The notes beneath the pieces were generated by a model. It made no database searches. It saw only the letters and a program-made list of their open reading frames with translations, and was not told the DNA's origin. The translations under genes and the position numbers were made by a program. Source: Streptomyces sp. CB01373 (GTDB taxonomy: Bacteria > Actinomycetota > Actinomycetes > Streptomycetales > Streptomycetaceae). Taken from it: a stretch of 64,000 bases of DNA. Location: NCBI RefSeq assembly GCF_002803075.1, contig NZ_NNBK01000025.1, positions 1-64,000 on the forward strand, read 5' to 3'. Shown piece after piece: positions 53,491 to 61,658 of the stretch (positions are counted from its first letter, which is position 1; the number at the start of each line of letters is the position of its first letter).

Positions 53491-53524
53491 GCGAGTCGCC
53501 CCTGTCCAAGGAGATCCCCGAAGC

Positions 53525-53623
53525 ATGTACTCAGCGGACCGATATCGCACAGCGGCCCGGCTCCTGCCCACCACGGTCCTCGCCTTTCTGGCGATCGTCC
53601 TGGTGCTCGCCACTTTCCTGTAG
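53525..53623 (+). CDS. 32-residue single-helix membrane peptide
   Basis: A short gene with a perfect AAGGAG ribosome binding site (53509-53514) ten bases before the ATG. The peptide MYSADRYRTAARLLPTTVL continues with a hydrophobic helix (AFLAIVLVLATFL) and ends at TAG. The positive charges before the helix suggest insertion with the N-terminus inside. It may be a partner of the DUF1304 protein. Most gene finders would miss it. Confidence 0.65.
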   Translation: MYSADRYRTAARLLPTTVLAFLAIVLVLATFL

Positions 53624-53742
53624 CGCGAGGTGAACCGGGTGCCTGCCGCCGCCGTTCAAGCGACAGACACGCTCCCGCGCCTTCCGCGCCGAGGGGCAGG
53701 CCGACGTCGTGTGCGGCCTCTTTTCCTTTCTAAGGGGACTTC

Positions 53743-54627
53743 ATGGTTCATTCCCGCCCGTTCTCGGCGATCCGTAGAGGAGCGGCCACGCTCGCCGCCG
53801 TCACCGCGGCCACGGCCTCGCTGCTGTCGTCCGGAGCCGGTCCGGCCGCGGCGGCCGGTGCCGCAGGACCGGGGTCCGTCAAGAACTACGTCGCCCTGGG
53901 CGACTCCTACGCGGCCGGCACGGGCCTGTCCGGGCAGACGGACGCACAGTGCAAGCGCGCCTCGGGCAGCTACCCGTCCCGGCTCGCCCAGACGTACAAG
54001 CCGGCCGTGTTCAAGGACGTCACGTGCAGCGGTGCCACCACGCGCTCGCTGTGGAACACGCAGGGCTCGGCCGCGCCGCAGGTCAACGCCCTCACCCAGG
54101 ACACCGACCTGGTGACCGTCACGCTCGGCGGCAACGACCTCGGCTTCTCCGACGTGATCACCCGGTGCGTCCTGGCCGGGCTGTCCACCCGGGAAGGCGC
54201 TCCCTGTCGGGACGCGCTGACCACGCAGGTGGACGGGGAGTTCGCGAAGCTGAACACACGCCTGCCCGACATGCTCACCGACATCAAGCGGCGCAGCCCC
54301 AAGGCACGCGTCGTCGTGGTCGGGTACCCCAACCCGTTCCCCGCCGACGGGAGCACCTGCGGCTCCTCCGTGCCCCTGGCCAAGGGCGACGTCGCCTGGC
54401 TCCACCAGACCACGAACCGGCTGAACGTCATGCTGGCGCTGGCGGCCCTCACGAAGCAGGCCGAGTACGTCGACATCTCCTCGAAGTTCCAGGGCAAGGA
54501 CATGTGCCGTCCCGCGTCCGAGCAGTGGATCAATCCGCTGCTGCCGCAGACGGACGGCTCCGCCCACCCCAACGCCGTCGGCCACCTGATCACGGCCTCG
54601 ACGGTGTACGAGCAGCTCCAGAAGTAG
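53743..54627 (+). CDS. Secreted SGNH/GDSL hydrolase
   Basis: A 294-residue lipase or esterase of the SGNH type. Residues 1-40 form a Sec signal peptide (with RRGAATLAAVTAATASLL). The four conserved blocks are present: GDSYAAGTG (S55), the glycine block in CSGATTRSLWN, GGNDLGFSDV (N near 129), and AHPNAVGHLI with the His. Four or more cysteines suggest disulfides, as in Streptomyces SGNH esterases. It acts outside the cell on lipids or acetylated carbohydrates. Confidence 0.92.
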   Translation: MVHSRPFSAIRRGAATLAAVTAATASLLSSGAGPAAAAGAAGPGSVKNYVALGDSYAAGTGLSGQTDAQCKRASGSYPSRLAQTYKPAVFKDVTCSGATTRSLWNTQGSAAPQVNALTQDTDLVTVTLGGNDLGFSDVITRCVLAGLSTREGAPCRDALTTQVDGEFAKLNTRLPDMLTDIKRRSPKARVVVVGYPNPFPADGSTCGSSVPLAKGDVAWLHQTTNRLNVMLALAALTKQAEYVDISSKFQGKDMCRPASEQWINPLLPQTDGSAHPNAVGHLITASTVYEQLQK

Positions 54628-54676
54628 CCCCTTCCCCTTGCCCTTTTCCCTTTCCTCTTCCTCTCAAGGAGGTCGT

Positions 54677-55045
54677 ATGCCCGTCGACGACTACACCGGA
54701 GGCACGGCACCGGACTCGCACGTTCTGGTCGTGACCACCAACGAAGTGCCCGGATACGAGGTGAAGCAGGTCATCGGAGAGGTGTTCGGGCTCACGGTGC
54801 GCTCCCGCAACCTGGGCTCGCAGCTCGGCGCCGGACTGAAGTCGGTGATCGGCGGTGAGCTGACGGGTCTGACCAAGACGCTGGTACAGACCCGGAACGA
54901 GGCGATGGAGCGCCTGGTCGAGGCCGCCGGGGCCCGCGGCGCGAACGCCGTGCTCGCCATGCGTTTCGACGTCACGACGGCCCAGGACGCCGGCACCGAG
55001 GTCTGTGCCTACGGCACGGCCGCGGTCATTGCTCCGACCGCCTAG
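54677..55045 (+). CDS. YbjQ/UPF0145 family protein
   Basis: A 122-residue cytosolic protein of the YbjQ (heavy-metal-binding domain-like) family. It has TTNEVPGYEVKQVIGEVFG, then SRNLGSQLGAGLKSVIGGEL and AGARGANAVLAMRFDVT. The members form pentamers and their function is not established. AAGGAGG just before the ATG fixes the start. It lies 49 bases after the SGNH gene. Confidence 0.88.
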   Translation: MPVDDYTGGTAPDSHVLVVTTNEVPGYEVKQVIGEVFGLTVRSRNLGSQLGAGLKSVIGGELTGLTKTLVQTRNEAMERLVEAAGARGANAVLAMRFDVTTAQDAGTEVCAYGTAAVIAPTA

Positions 55046-55062
55046 CAGCAGGCGGAGTTCGA

Positions 55063-55100
55063 GCTCGGGGCGGCCGGACCTCTGTCCGGCCGCCCCGAGC
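55063..55100. terminator. Strong bidirectional terminator hairpin
   Basis: A perfect 17-bp stem (GCTCGGGGCGGCCGGAC with its complement) and loop CTCT lie between convergent genes. It should stop transcription from both sides. Confidence 0.8.
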
Positions 55101-55111
55101 GGTTTGTGCCG

Positions 55112-55423
55112 TCAGGACGCCGCGTCCGGGCGGCTGCCACGGCGCAACGCACGGGCGCACCAGCCGATGATCAAGGCGTTGACCACTGCCCCGAGCACGA
55201 TGGAGAGCAGGAATGTCGCGTCCCCCTCGGGCAGCAGGAGCAGGAAGACGAGCACGGTCGGCGCGGTGGCGAACAGCGGTATGACAAGCGCCATGGATTC
55301 GCTGGAGGCGGCCACGAATGCCCCGCCCAACAGCAACGCACAGGCCACCAGATAGACGCGGGCGGCAGTGGTGCCGAGGGCGCGGCGCATACCGCGCAGG
55401 ACGGAGAGACCTATGCCGGACAT
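55112..55423 (-). CDS. Small membrane protein of the SCO4225 type
   Basis: A 103-residue protein with three helices (ARVYLVACALLLGGAFVAAS, LVIPLFATAPTVLVFLLLLP and FLLSIVLGAVVNALIIGWCA) and a basic tail. The spacing and the ATAPT segment match the Streptomyces SCO4225 membrane-protein group as I remember it. It lies downstream of the response regulator with only 36 bases between and may be part of that operon. Confidence 0.65.
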   Translation of the reverse strand: MSGIGLSVLRGMRRALGTTAARVYLVACALLLGGAFVAASSESMALVIPLFATAPTVLVFLLLLPEGDATFLLSIVLGAVVNALIIGWCARALRRGSRPDAAS

Positions 55424-55459
55424 GGTGGTGTGCTCCTGGGGGTGGTGGCCGCCGGGCCG

Positions 55460-56143
55460 TCAGACGGGGGAGTGGGGCGGGTTGGGGTGGGCGAGGCCGA
55501 GGTCGTAGGCGAGGATCGTCGCCTGGACCCGGTCGCGCAGTTCGAGCTTGCGCAGCAGCGCGCTGACATGGGTCTTCACCGTGCCGATGGTGATGCCGAG
55601 ATGCTGGGCGATCTCCGTGTTGGTGAGCCCCGCGGCGACCAGGGCGAGCACGCCGCGCTCACGCTCGGTCAGGCTCTTCAGCTCGCGCGGGGTGGCGCCG
55701 TCCGGGCTGCCGGCGCCGGCTCCGGACGCGTAGCGGCCGATGAGCCGACGGGTGGCGGAGGGGGCGAGGACGCTCTCCCCGGAGGCCACCACCCGGATGC
55801 CGTTGAGCAGTTCGCCGGGGTGTACGTCCTTCAGGAGGAAACCGGAGGCGCCGGCCCGCAGCGCGTCGAACACGTACGAGTCCAGGTCGAAGGTGGTCAG
55901 CACCAGGACGCGGGGTGCGTCGGGCCGTCCGGTGATGATCCGGGTGGCGGCGATCCCGTCCAGTTCGGGCATGCGGACGTCCATGAGGACCACGTCGGGT
56001 GCCAGCTCCGCGGCGAGCCGTACCGCCTCGACGCCGTCGGCGGCCTCGCCGACGACCGTCAGGCCCTCCTCGGCGTCGATCACGGCGGCGAACCCCGCCC
56101 GTACGATGCCCTGGTCGTCGACGACCAGCACCTTCAGGCTCAT
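55460..56143 (-). CDS. NarL/LuxR-type response regulator
   Basis: A 227-residue response regulator. D9/D10 and the phosphoacceptor D55 (VLMDVRMPELDG) form the receiver, with K105 in FLLKDVHPGEL. The LuxR domain reads LTERERGVLALVAAGLTNTE and GITIGTVKTHVSALLRKL. Its ATG overlaps the stop of the double histidine kinase (ATGA), so the pair is cotranslated. Confidence 0.93.
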   Translation of the reverse strand: MSLKVLVVDDQGIVRAGFAAVIDAEEGLTVVGEAADGVEAVRLAAELAPDVVLMDVRMPELDGIAATRIITGRPDAPRVLVLTTFDLDSYVFDALRAGASGFLLKDVHPGELLNGIRVVASGESVLAPSATRRLIGRYASGAGAGSPDGATPRELKSLTERERGVLALVAAGLTNTEIAQHLGITIGTVKTHVSALLRKLELRDRVQATILAYDLGLAHPNPPHSPV

Positions 56144-58479
56144 CGTTGTCCCTCCTCGTCATCCTGCCGTGCGGCCGGCCCCGCGGGCAGCGGCAGCCGG
56201 ACGAGCACCCGGCCCGACGGGCCGGAGCCGACCGTCCCGCCGGCGATCGCGGTCCGTGCCGACAACTGCTGACACAGAGTGGGACGTGCGCTGTCCGGAA
56301 CGCCGATCGCCGTGATCGTCAACGCGGCTTCATCTGCGTCGAGTTCGACCATCATCGGCTCCTCGCCGCCAGCCGCGAACATCGTTTCGCAGGCATGGTA
56401 GGCAGCCAGGTCCACAGCGGTGGGCAGCTGTCTCGGTATGCGGTCGGTCAGCCGTATACCGGCGTCTCGGCCGGTGGCCCGGATCTGCCGACCGAGAAGG
56501 TCGAGAGCCTGGAGCGTGGGCTGCGGCCGCAGCGCGGGCGGGGCCTCGGCCTCCCGGACCGTGTCGAGGAGGGCGCGCATCGCGGCGAGAGCCTCGCGGG
56601 CACGCTCGGCGACCTCGTCGAGCCGGCCCGCCTCGGCCTGCGCCACCATGTCGGCGGTGCGCGCCAGCACGGTGGTCTCCAGCCCGGTGGCGATCCGGCG
56701 GCGCTCGGCCCAGGCGTCCCGCACCGCCTCCTCGGTCCAGGCCGCGAGATGCCCGCTCTGCGCATCGCGGGCGGCCCGGCGGCGACGCCCGCGCAACGTT
56801 CCGGTCCACAGCGCCGCGCCGACCACCACAGCAGTCTGGACTGTCGCCGCCGCGGCGAGGACCCAGACGGGGAAGGACACGCCCCGCCGCACCAGGACGA
56901 CGGTCGTGGCCGCCGCGTGCACCACCACCGCCACGAACGGAACGGCCCACGCGGACGGCCGCGGGCGACCGTCCGCGCCGGACGCACCGGCGACGGCCGC
57001 GCGGCCCGCGGCGGAGGCGACCACCGCACAGGTGGCGGCCATGCTCAGCAGGGGCGGCAGGAGCACCCAGCCGGTGTAGTGGCCCGTGGTCATCGCCACC
57101 GGCCAGAGCAGAGCCAGTGCGAGTACGACGCCCAGGGCGCCGGCGGGCGCCCGGCGCCGCCACACCAGCGCGAGCGCCTGGCCCGCGGCCAGCAGCGCGA
57201 AGAGCACGCCTGCCGACGCCCCCGGACCGTTCGACACGGATTCCGTCCGGACGACGAGCGCGGAAAGCAGCGGGTGGACGGCGAGACCGGCCGCGGCCGT
57301 CATCTGCGCCAGACGGTACTGCCATGCGACCGGCCGCTTCATTGAGGCGCCGGCGACCCGGCCGGGCAGGAGCGCACGCACCTCCCAACCGCCTTCCGGT
57401 GTCAGGCCGCTGGTCAGGGTGCCGCCGGCCTCCCGGGCCCGCGACCGCAGGAAGCCCTGGCCGCGCCCCGAGCCGAGACCGGCGCCGTGCGCCGCCGCCC
57501 CGGCCGGCGGTGCGCCGCTCGTGACGACGACCTCCGTGCGGGCGTCGCCGTAACGGCAGATCACGGTGGTGTGCGCACCGGGCGCGTGCCGCGTCACATT
57601 GGTCAGCGCCTCGCGCACGATGCCGAACGCCGCGTCCGCGACGGCGCCGTCCGGCAGCGCGTCGATCTCGCACTCCACCTGCTGGCTGAGCCGGGAGAAC
57701 CCGGCCACCAGCCCCAACAACCTTTCCCTCGGCGACGGTTGCTGCTGCTGTGAGGGCGAGGGCGTCCGTACCGCGCCGAGTGCCCGGGTGACCTCACGCC
57801 CTGTCGTGACGGCGAACTCCATTGCCTCCTCGGCCAGTTCGGGACGGCGCTCGCGTAGCCCGAGCGCCGCACCAACCGTGACGACCACGGCAGTCAGGTG
57901 ATGGGCGCTGACGTCGTGCAACTCGCGTTCCATCCGCTGCCGTTCGACCATCGGGAGCCGGTGCCGCTCGAGCTCGGCCTGCTTCAGCCGGCGCTCCGAG
58001 GCCTGCCGGGTGCGTCGGCCGCGCTGTACCAGCATTCCGGCGGCCGACGCGGCGGCGTACAGCAGGGCCGTCAGGGCGAGGTCGAGCCCGTTGCGGTCAC
58101 TGAGCCCGTGCAGGCTGACGTTCTGGAGGAACTGCCAGAGGGCGAGCGTCACCACGCACAACAGCGTGGTGAAGGTGTCGCGTTCGTCCGCCACGGTGAA
58201 CAGGGCCAGCGCCACGCCGGCCGTCCCCAGCACGGCCATGGCCCCGGTGGGCAGCGGACCGGCCCCCAGGGCGCAGGCGGCGGCGACCAGGGCGAGGCTG
58301 ATCACCGGCCTCGAACGGCGAAGACAGAGCGCCGCCGTCACCACTCCGGCGACGAGGGCCGCCACGAAAAGGGCGGACCCCGCGGGGACGGTCCCGGTGA
58401 TCAGGCCGGTCCCCGGCCACACGAGGGCCTGGGCGCCGAGCAGCACGAGGGGCGGCAGTCGGTCGTCGGTCGTCTTCAT
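56140..58479 (-). CDS. Double histidine kinase with two sensor-kinase units
   Basis: A 779-residue protein with two kinase-like units in one chain. Unit 1 (1-372) has five to six helices and a HisKA_3 dimerisation helix with H188 in MERELHDVSAHHLTAVVV. Its HATPase domain has AFGIVREALTNVTRHAPG and a GLGSGRGQGFLRSRAREAGG glycine-rich end. Unit 2 (375-779) has another five-helix block and a second helix (AERRRIATGLETTVLARTAD) where the phosphoacceptor His is replaced by Glu or Thr. Its weak ATPase part ends in GGTVGSGPSGRVLVRLPLP. Only unit 1 should phosphorylate the partner at 55460. Unit 2 may regulate it. Confidence 0.88.
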   Translation of the reverse strand: MKTTDDRLPPLVLLGAQALVWPGTGLITGTVPAGSALFVAALVAGVVTAALCLRRSRPVISLALVAAACALGAGPLPTGAMAVLGTAGVALALFTVADERDTFTTLLCVVTLALWQFLQNVSLHGLSDRNGLDLALTALLYAAASAAGMLVQRGRRTRQASERRLKQAELERHRLPMVERQRMERELHDVSAHHLTAVVVTVGAALGLRERRPELAEEAMEFAVTTGREVTRALGAVRTPSPSQQQQPSPRERLLGLVAGFSRLSQQVECEIDALPDGAVADAAFGIVREALTNVTRHAPGAHTTVICRYGDARTEVVVTSGAPPAGAAAHGAGLGSGRGQGFLRSRAREAGGTLTSGLTPEGGWEVRALLPGRVAGASMKRPVAWQYRLAQMTAAAGLAVHPLLSALVVRTESVSNGPGASAGVLFALLAAGQALALVWRRRAPAGALGVVLALALLWPVAMTTGHYTGWVLLPPLLSMAATCAVVASAAGRAAVAGASGADGRPRPSAWAVPFVAVVVHAAATTVVLVRRGVSFPVWVLAAAATVQTAVVVGAALWTGTLRGRRRRAARDAQSGHLAAWTEEAVRDAWAERRRIATGLETTVLARTADMVAQAEAGRLDEVAERAREALAAMRALLDTVREAEAPPALRPQPTLQALDLLGRQIRATGRDAGIRLTDRIPRQLPTAVDLAAYHACETMFAAGGEEPMMVELDADEAALTITAIGVPDSARPTLCQQLSARTAIAGGTVGSGPSGRVLVRLPLPAGPAARQDDEEGQR

Positions 58480-58529
58480 AAGGGATCAAGGCTATGGCCG
58501 TGGGCGAGGGGCTGTCCTCGGTCCGCAGG

Positions 58530-59218
58530 CGGACCGTGTTCTCTTACTCGAGGTGTAGACGCCTGTGTCTGTGGTCCGAGGCGGTAATCGTCTTGCGGCG
58601 TGAGGATCGTGCCGGGTGTGGGGCCCTAGGCTCGATCACATCGGGAAGGCGGTCGGCCGGCGGCTCCGGTTCCGGACATCGGTTCCGACCACCGGTTCCT
58701 CCGCGCTTTCCCGCCCTTCACCTCGACCTTCCACATGCCATCAGGGGGATCCCTCATGTCCAAGCGCGTTCTCGTCTCGTCCGTCATCGGTGTCGCCGTC
58801 GTGGGTGCCGTCGCCGCCGGCGGGTTCGCCGTGGCCTTCGCCGGCACGCAGCCGACCGTGGAGAGCGGTTCGGCCGCGTACGTCGCTCCGTCCGGCAAGG
58901 ACGCGGGCAAGGTCTCGTACACCGCGGACGTGAGCGACGACTCGGGTGTCCGCGAGGTCAGGATCATCGCGTGGCCGGTGAGTACCAAGCTCAACCCGAC
59001 CGCGACGGATCTGCAGTTCGTGGACACGGCGACGTGCAGCCCCACCTCCGACGAGACGGCCCACTGCACATACGACCTGAAGGTGACGCGACAGAGGGCG
59101 GCCCGCCTCGAGCAGGGCACCTGGCAGGTGTCGGTCCTGGCGACGGCCGAGGACGGCGACACGAAGTTCGTGCCCCGCGCGGCCACGTTCGAGGTCACCC
59201 GCTGACCCGTCACCGGTG
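58530..59218 (+). repeat. Direct repeat containing DUF5707 gene, copy 2
   Basis: Partner of 48665-49352, in the same orientation, about 10 kb away. Upstream bases such as TGTTCTCTTAC, GAGGTGTAGACGCCT and CTAGGCTCGATCACATCGGG are kept in both. Confidence 0.85.
58756..59205 (+). CDS. DUF5707 protein, copy 2
   Basis: A 149-residue paralogue of the protein at 48891, starting MSKRVLVSSVIGVAVVGAVA. The mature part has the same layout: TVESGSAAYVAPSGKDAG, VSYTADVSDDSGVREVRIIA, the cysteine pair (TATCSP and AHCTYD), and GTWQVSVLATAEDGDTKFVP. It differs mainly in the signal peptide and around residues 82-120. The duplicate may have another partner or expression pattern. The upstream region is close to that of copy 1. 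Confidence 0.85.
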   Translation: MSKRVLVSSVIGVAVVGAVAAGGFAVAFAGTQPTVESGSAAYVAPSGKDAGKVSYTADVSDDSGVREVRIIAWPVSTKLNPTATDLQFVDTATCSPTSDETAHCTYDLKVTRQRAARLEQGTWQVSVLATAEDGDTKFVPRAATFEVTR

Positions 59219-59268
59219 CCGGGCCCGGGTACTTCCCGGATCCCTTCCGGCGGACCGGCACGGGTGAC
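59209..59268. terminator. Inverted repeat after DUF5707 copy 2
   Basis: GTCACCGGTGCCGG and CCGGCACGGGTGAC form a 14-bp stem with one mismatch and a 32-base loop that can fold further. The same place in copy 1 lacks the right arm. Confidence 0.55.
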
Positions 59269-59334
59269 ACCACCCGCCCGCCCCCGTACACACCATCCCT
59301 CGCACACCGCCGACGACCTCCGAGGAGGACAACT

Positions 59335-61371
59335 ATGACCGCCGGCCACCTGCCGCGGGACGCGTCGGCACCGGCCGCCACCGGTCCCGCCGTGGGGACG
59401 AGACCGGCCGGCCTGCGTGTCGTCGCCTCCCACCGTGGCCGTCGGCACCGGCGGGACGACGGGCTGCCGCCCGGCCTGTTCTTCGGCCTGCTCGGGCCGC
59501 TGGAAGCGCGAGGAGAACGCGGCGCCCTCGACGTCGGCCCGCCGCAGCGCCGCGCCCTGCTGCTGAGACTGCTCATGGAGGACTGCCGCCCGGTGAGCAT
59601 GGGACGCATCTGCGACGACCTGTGGAACGGCAGACCGCCTTCCTCGGCCGCCTCCTCGGTGCACGCCCACATCAGTCGGCTGCGGTCCGCGATGGAGGAG
59701 TCCTGCCCGGGGCGGGCACCCTCGGTCCTGGCCAGTACCTCCGCCGGATACGTCCTGCGAGTCGCCCCCGACCGCCGCGACACCGTGCTGTTCGAGGAGG
59801 CCGTCGAGAATGCCCACCGCCTGGCCGCCGAAGGCCGTGCCCACCACGCCCTGCGAGCGGCCGAGGAAGCCCTGGCGCTGTGGCGGGGGCAGCCCTACGC
59901 CGATGCCCGGGAAAACCTCTTCGCCCGCCAGGAGGCCGACCGGCTGACCGAACTGCACCGGTCCGCACGGGACTTGCGGGCCCGCCTGCTGCTCGACGAG
60001 GGACGCGCCGAGCAGGCGGCGGCCGTCTGCGAGGAACTCGTCGGCGAGAACCCGCTGCGCGAGACGTCCTGGGTGACACTGCTGCGCGCCCTGCGGACGG
60101 CCGGCCGTACCGCGGAGGCGCTCCAGCGGTACGAGACGGTGCGCCGCACCTTGGCGGACACCCTCGGCACCGATCCGGGGCCCCTGCTGCGGCAGACCCA
60201 TCTGGACCTGCTGCGCCAGGAACCGTCGGACACCGCGCCTTCCAGCATCGGGCCATGTGCCGTGAAACGGTCCGACACCCCGGCTCCGACCTTGATTCCG
60301 GCACCGACCCCTGCTCCGGTCTCGGCACCGACCAGCCGGAGCCGCCATCTGGTCGCCATGGGGACGTTGTTCACCCGGGCCAAGGCAGGCCGCACCGTAT
60401 GGGTCGTGCTGCACGGTGCCACCGGGACCGGGAAGTCGTGGCTGCTGGGCGATTTCGGCCGGGCGGCCCGCGCCCAGGGGTCGGTCGTGGTCCACGACCG
60501 GTATCCGCCGCGTACGACGCCGCGGCACGAGGCCGGACTCGGCGGCGCGGCCCTGCGCGTCCTGCGGGAGACACGGACCGGACAAGCAGGCCCCGCCCGG
60601 CACCCGGAGCCCGTGCTGTGCCTCGTCGACGACGTCCACAACGCGCCGCCCGAGGACCTGGAAGCCCTCGCGGCCCACGCGGACATAGTGCGTGAGGCCC
60701 CGCTCATGGTGGTGTGCGCCGTTACGGAGGGCCGCGACGGCGCGGTCGCCGGATTCCAGGCGCGGCTGGCCCGCAGCGGAGCCCGGCTCGTCGAAGTGGG
60801 GCCGTTCGACGTCGCCGACATCGAAGAACTGCTGTGGGCGGCGAGGAGCACGGACCTGCCCGGCGCCCTGGCCCCGCTGTCCGCGGAGGCGGACCGGCTG
60901 CACGCCCTGACCGGGGGTAACGCCTTCTACCTCACCGAACTCCTCAAGCCGGCCAGCCCCACCGCCGCCCCGCCACACCTGCCCCACGTGATCCGGTGCG
61001 AGGTCCGCGCCCGGCTGGCGGCGCTGTCGCCCGACGCCCGGCACGTCGTGGAGACGGCGGCCCTGTCCGGCCCGGTCGAGGCCCCGTTCCTGGCACGGGC
61101 CTGCGCGTTGCCCCTCACCGACGTGCTGCGCGCGCTGGAGGACGCCGCCGACGCCGGGCTGATGACCTGGCAGTGGGCCGACGGACCGTCGCTGCCGGCC
61201 GCCTACACCTTCTCCTGCGAACTCGTCCGCGACGCACTGCTCGCCGACGTGCCCCCGTCCCGTGCCCACGCCGCCCGGACGGCGGTGGCCCGGGCGAGGA
61301 CGCGGCCGTCGGAGCCGGGAGACCGGCCCGGCCGCCCTGCTGGTTGCCGCCACAACACCCAGCAGGGCTGA
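59335..61371 (+). CDS. SARP-family regulator with ATPase domain (AfsR-like)
   Basis: A 678-residue regulator. Residues about 45-145 are a winged helix-turn-helix of the SARP type (LFFGLLGPLEARGERGALDV, then VSMGRICDDLWNGRPPSSAA and ASTSAGYVLRV). Residues 150-300 form the BTAD helical domain (FARQEADRLTELHRSARDLR, then ETSWVTLLRALRTAGRTAEA). After a Pro-rich linker comes an AAA/NB-ARC-like domain with Walker A GATGTGKSW near 361-369 and Walker B VLCLVDDVHNAPPEDLE. Large SARPs act as activators of antibiotic and development genes by binding direct heptameric repeats. A GAGGAGGACAACT segment leads to the ATG. The tandem CTTG sites upstream of the ECF sigma gene are the best candidate target in the window. 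Confidence 0.9.
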   Translation: MTAGHLPRDASAPAATGPAVGTRPAGLRVVASHRGRRHRRDDGLPPGLFFGLLGPLEARGERGALDVGPPQRRALLLRLLMEDCRPVSMGRICDDLWNGRPPSSAASSVHAHISRLRSAMEESCPGRAPSVLASTSAGYVLRVAPDRRDTVLFEEAVENAHRLAAEGRAHHALRAAEEALALWRGQPYADARENLFARQEADRLTELHRSARDLRARLLLDEGRAEQAAAVCEELVGENPLRETSWVTLLRALRTAGRTAEALQRYETVRRTLADTLGTDPGPLLRQTHLDLLRQEPSDTAPSSIGPCAVKRSDTPAPTLIPAPTPAPVSAPTSRSRHLVAMGTLFTRAKAGRTVWVVLHGATGTGKSWLLGDFGRAARAQGSVVVHDRYPPRTTPRHEAGLGGAALRVLRETRTGQAGPARHPEPVLCLVDDVHNAPPEDLEALAAHADIVREAPLMVVCAVTEGRDGAVAGFQARLARSGARLVEVGPFDVADIEELLWAARSTDLPGALAPLSAEADRLHALTGGNAFYLTELLKPASPTAAPPHLPHVIRCEVRARLAALSPDARHVVETAALSGPVEAPFLARACALPLTDVLRALEDAADAGLMTWQWADGPSLPAAYTFSCELVRDALLADVPPSRAHAARTAVARARTRPSEPGDRPGRPAGCRHNTQQG

Positions 61372-61467
61372 CGACCGGCAAGGGCCCTTGTGTGCCTGGC
61401 GTCACTGCTCCCTACGAGGAGCCCTGCTCGCCGGTTCACCAGTGACGACGACCAAAACACACGGCAC

Positions 61468-61487
61468 CTCATTTGTGCACAACTGAG
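61468..61487. promoter_or_regulatory. Palindrome similar to the one at 41981
   Basis: CTCAT-TTGTGCACAA-CTGAG is a 20-bp palindrome with one mismatched pair. It lies about 175 bases before the serine hydrolase gene. Thirteen core bases, TTGTRCACAACTGA with the following ATT or GTT, match the site before the hydrolase at 42093. Confidence 0.65.
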
Positions 61488-61658
61488 TTGAACACCACGT
61501 CTCTTGCCGAATTCGAGTGCACTTCACCGACCCGACCCGACCCGACCCGTTCCGGTCGCCGCAGGAGTTCCCGCCGGGTCATGCCCCAGAGCGTGAACCA
61601 AGTCTGCCGACTCATCGTTTGAACGTACGAACGATCATCGTCCACAGTGGAGGAAGTC

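Noticed and set aside
59335..61371. SARP gene as evidence of an antibiotic gene cluster here
   Set aside because: No polyketide, peptide or terpene biosynthesis gene lies in the window.
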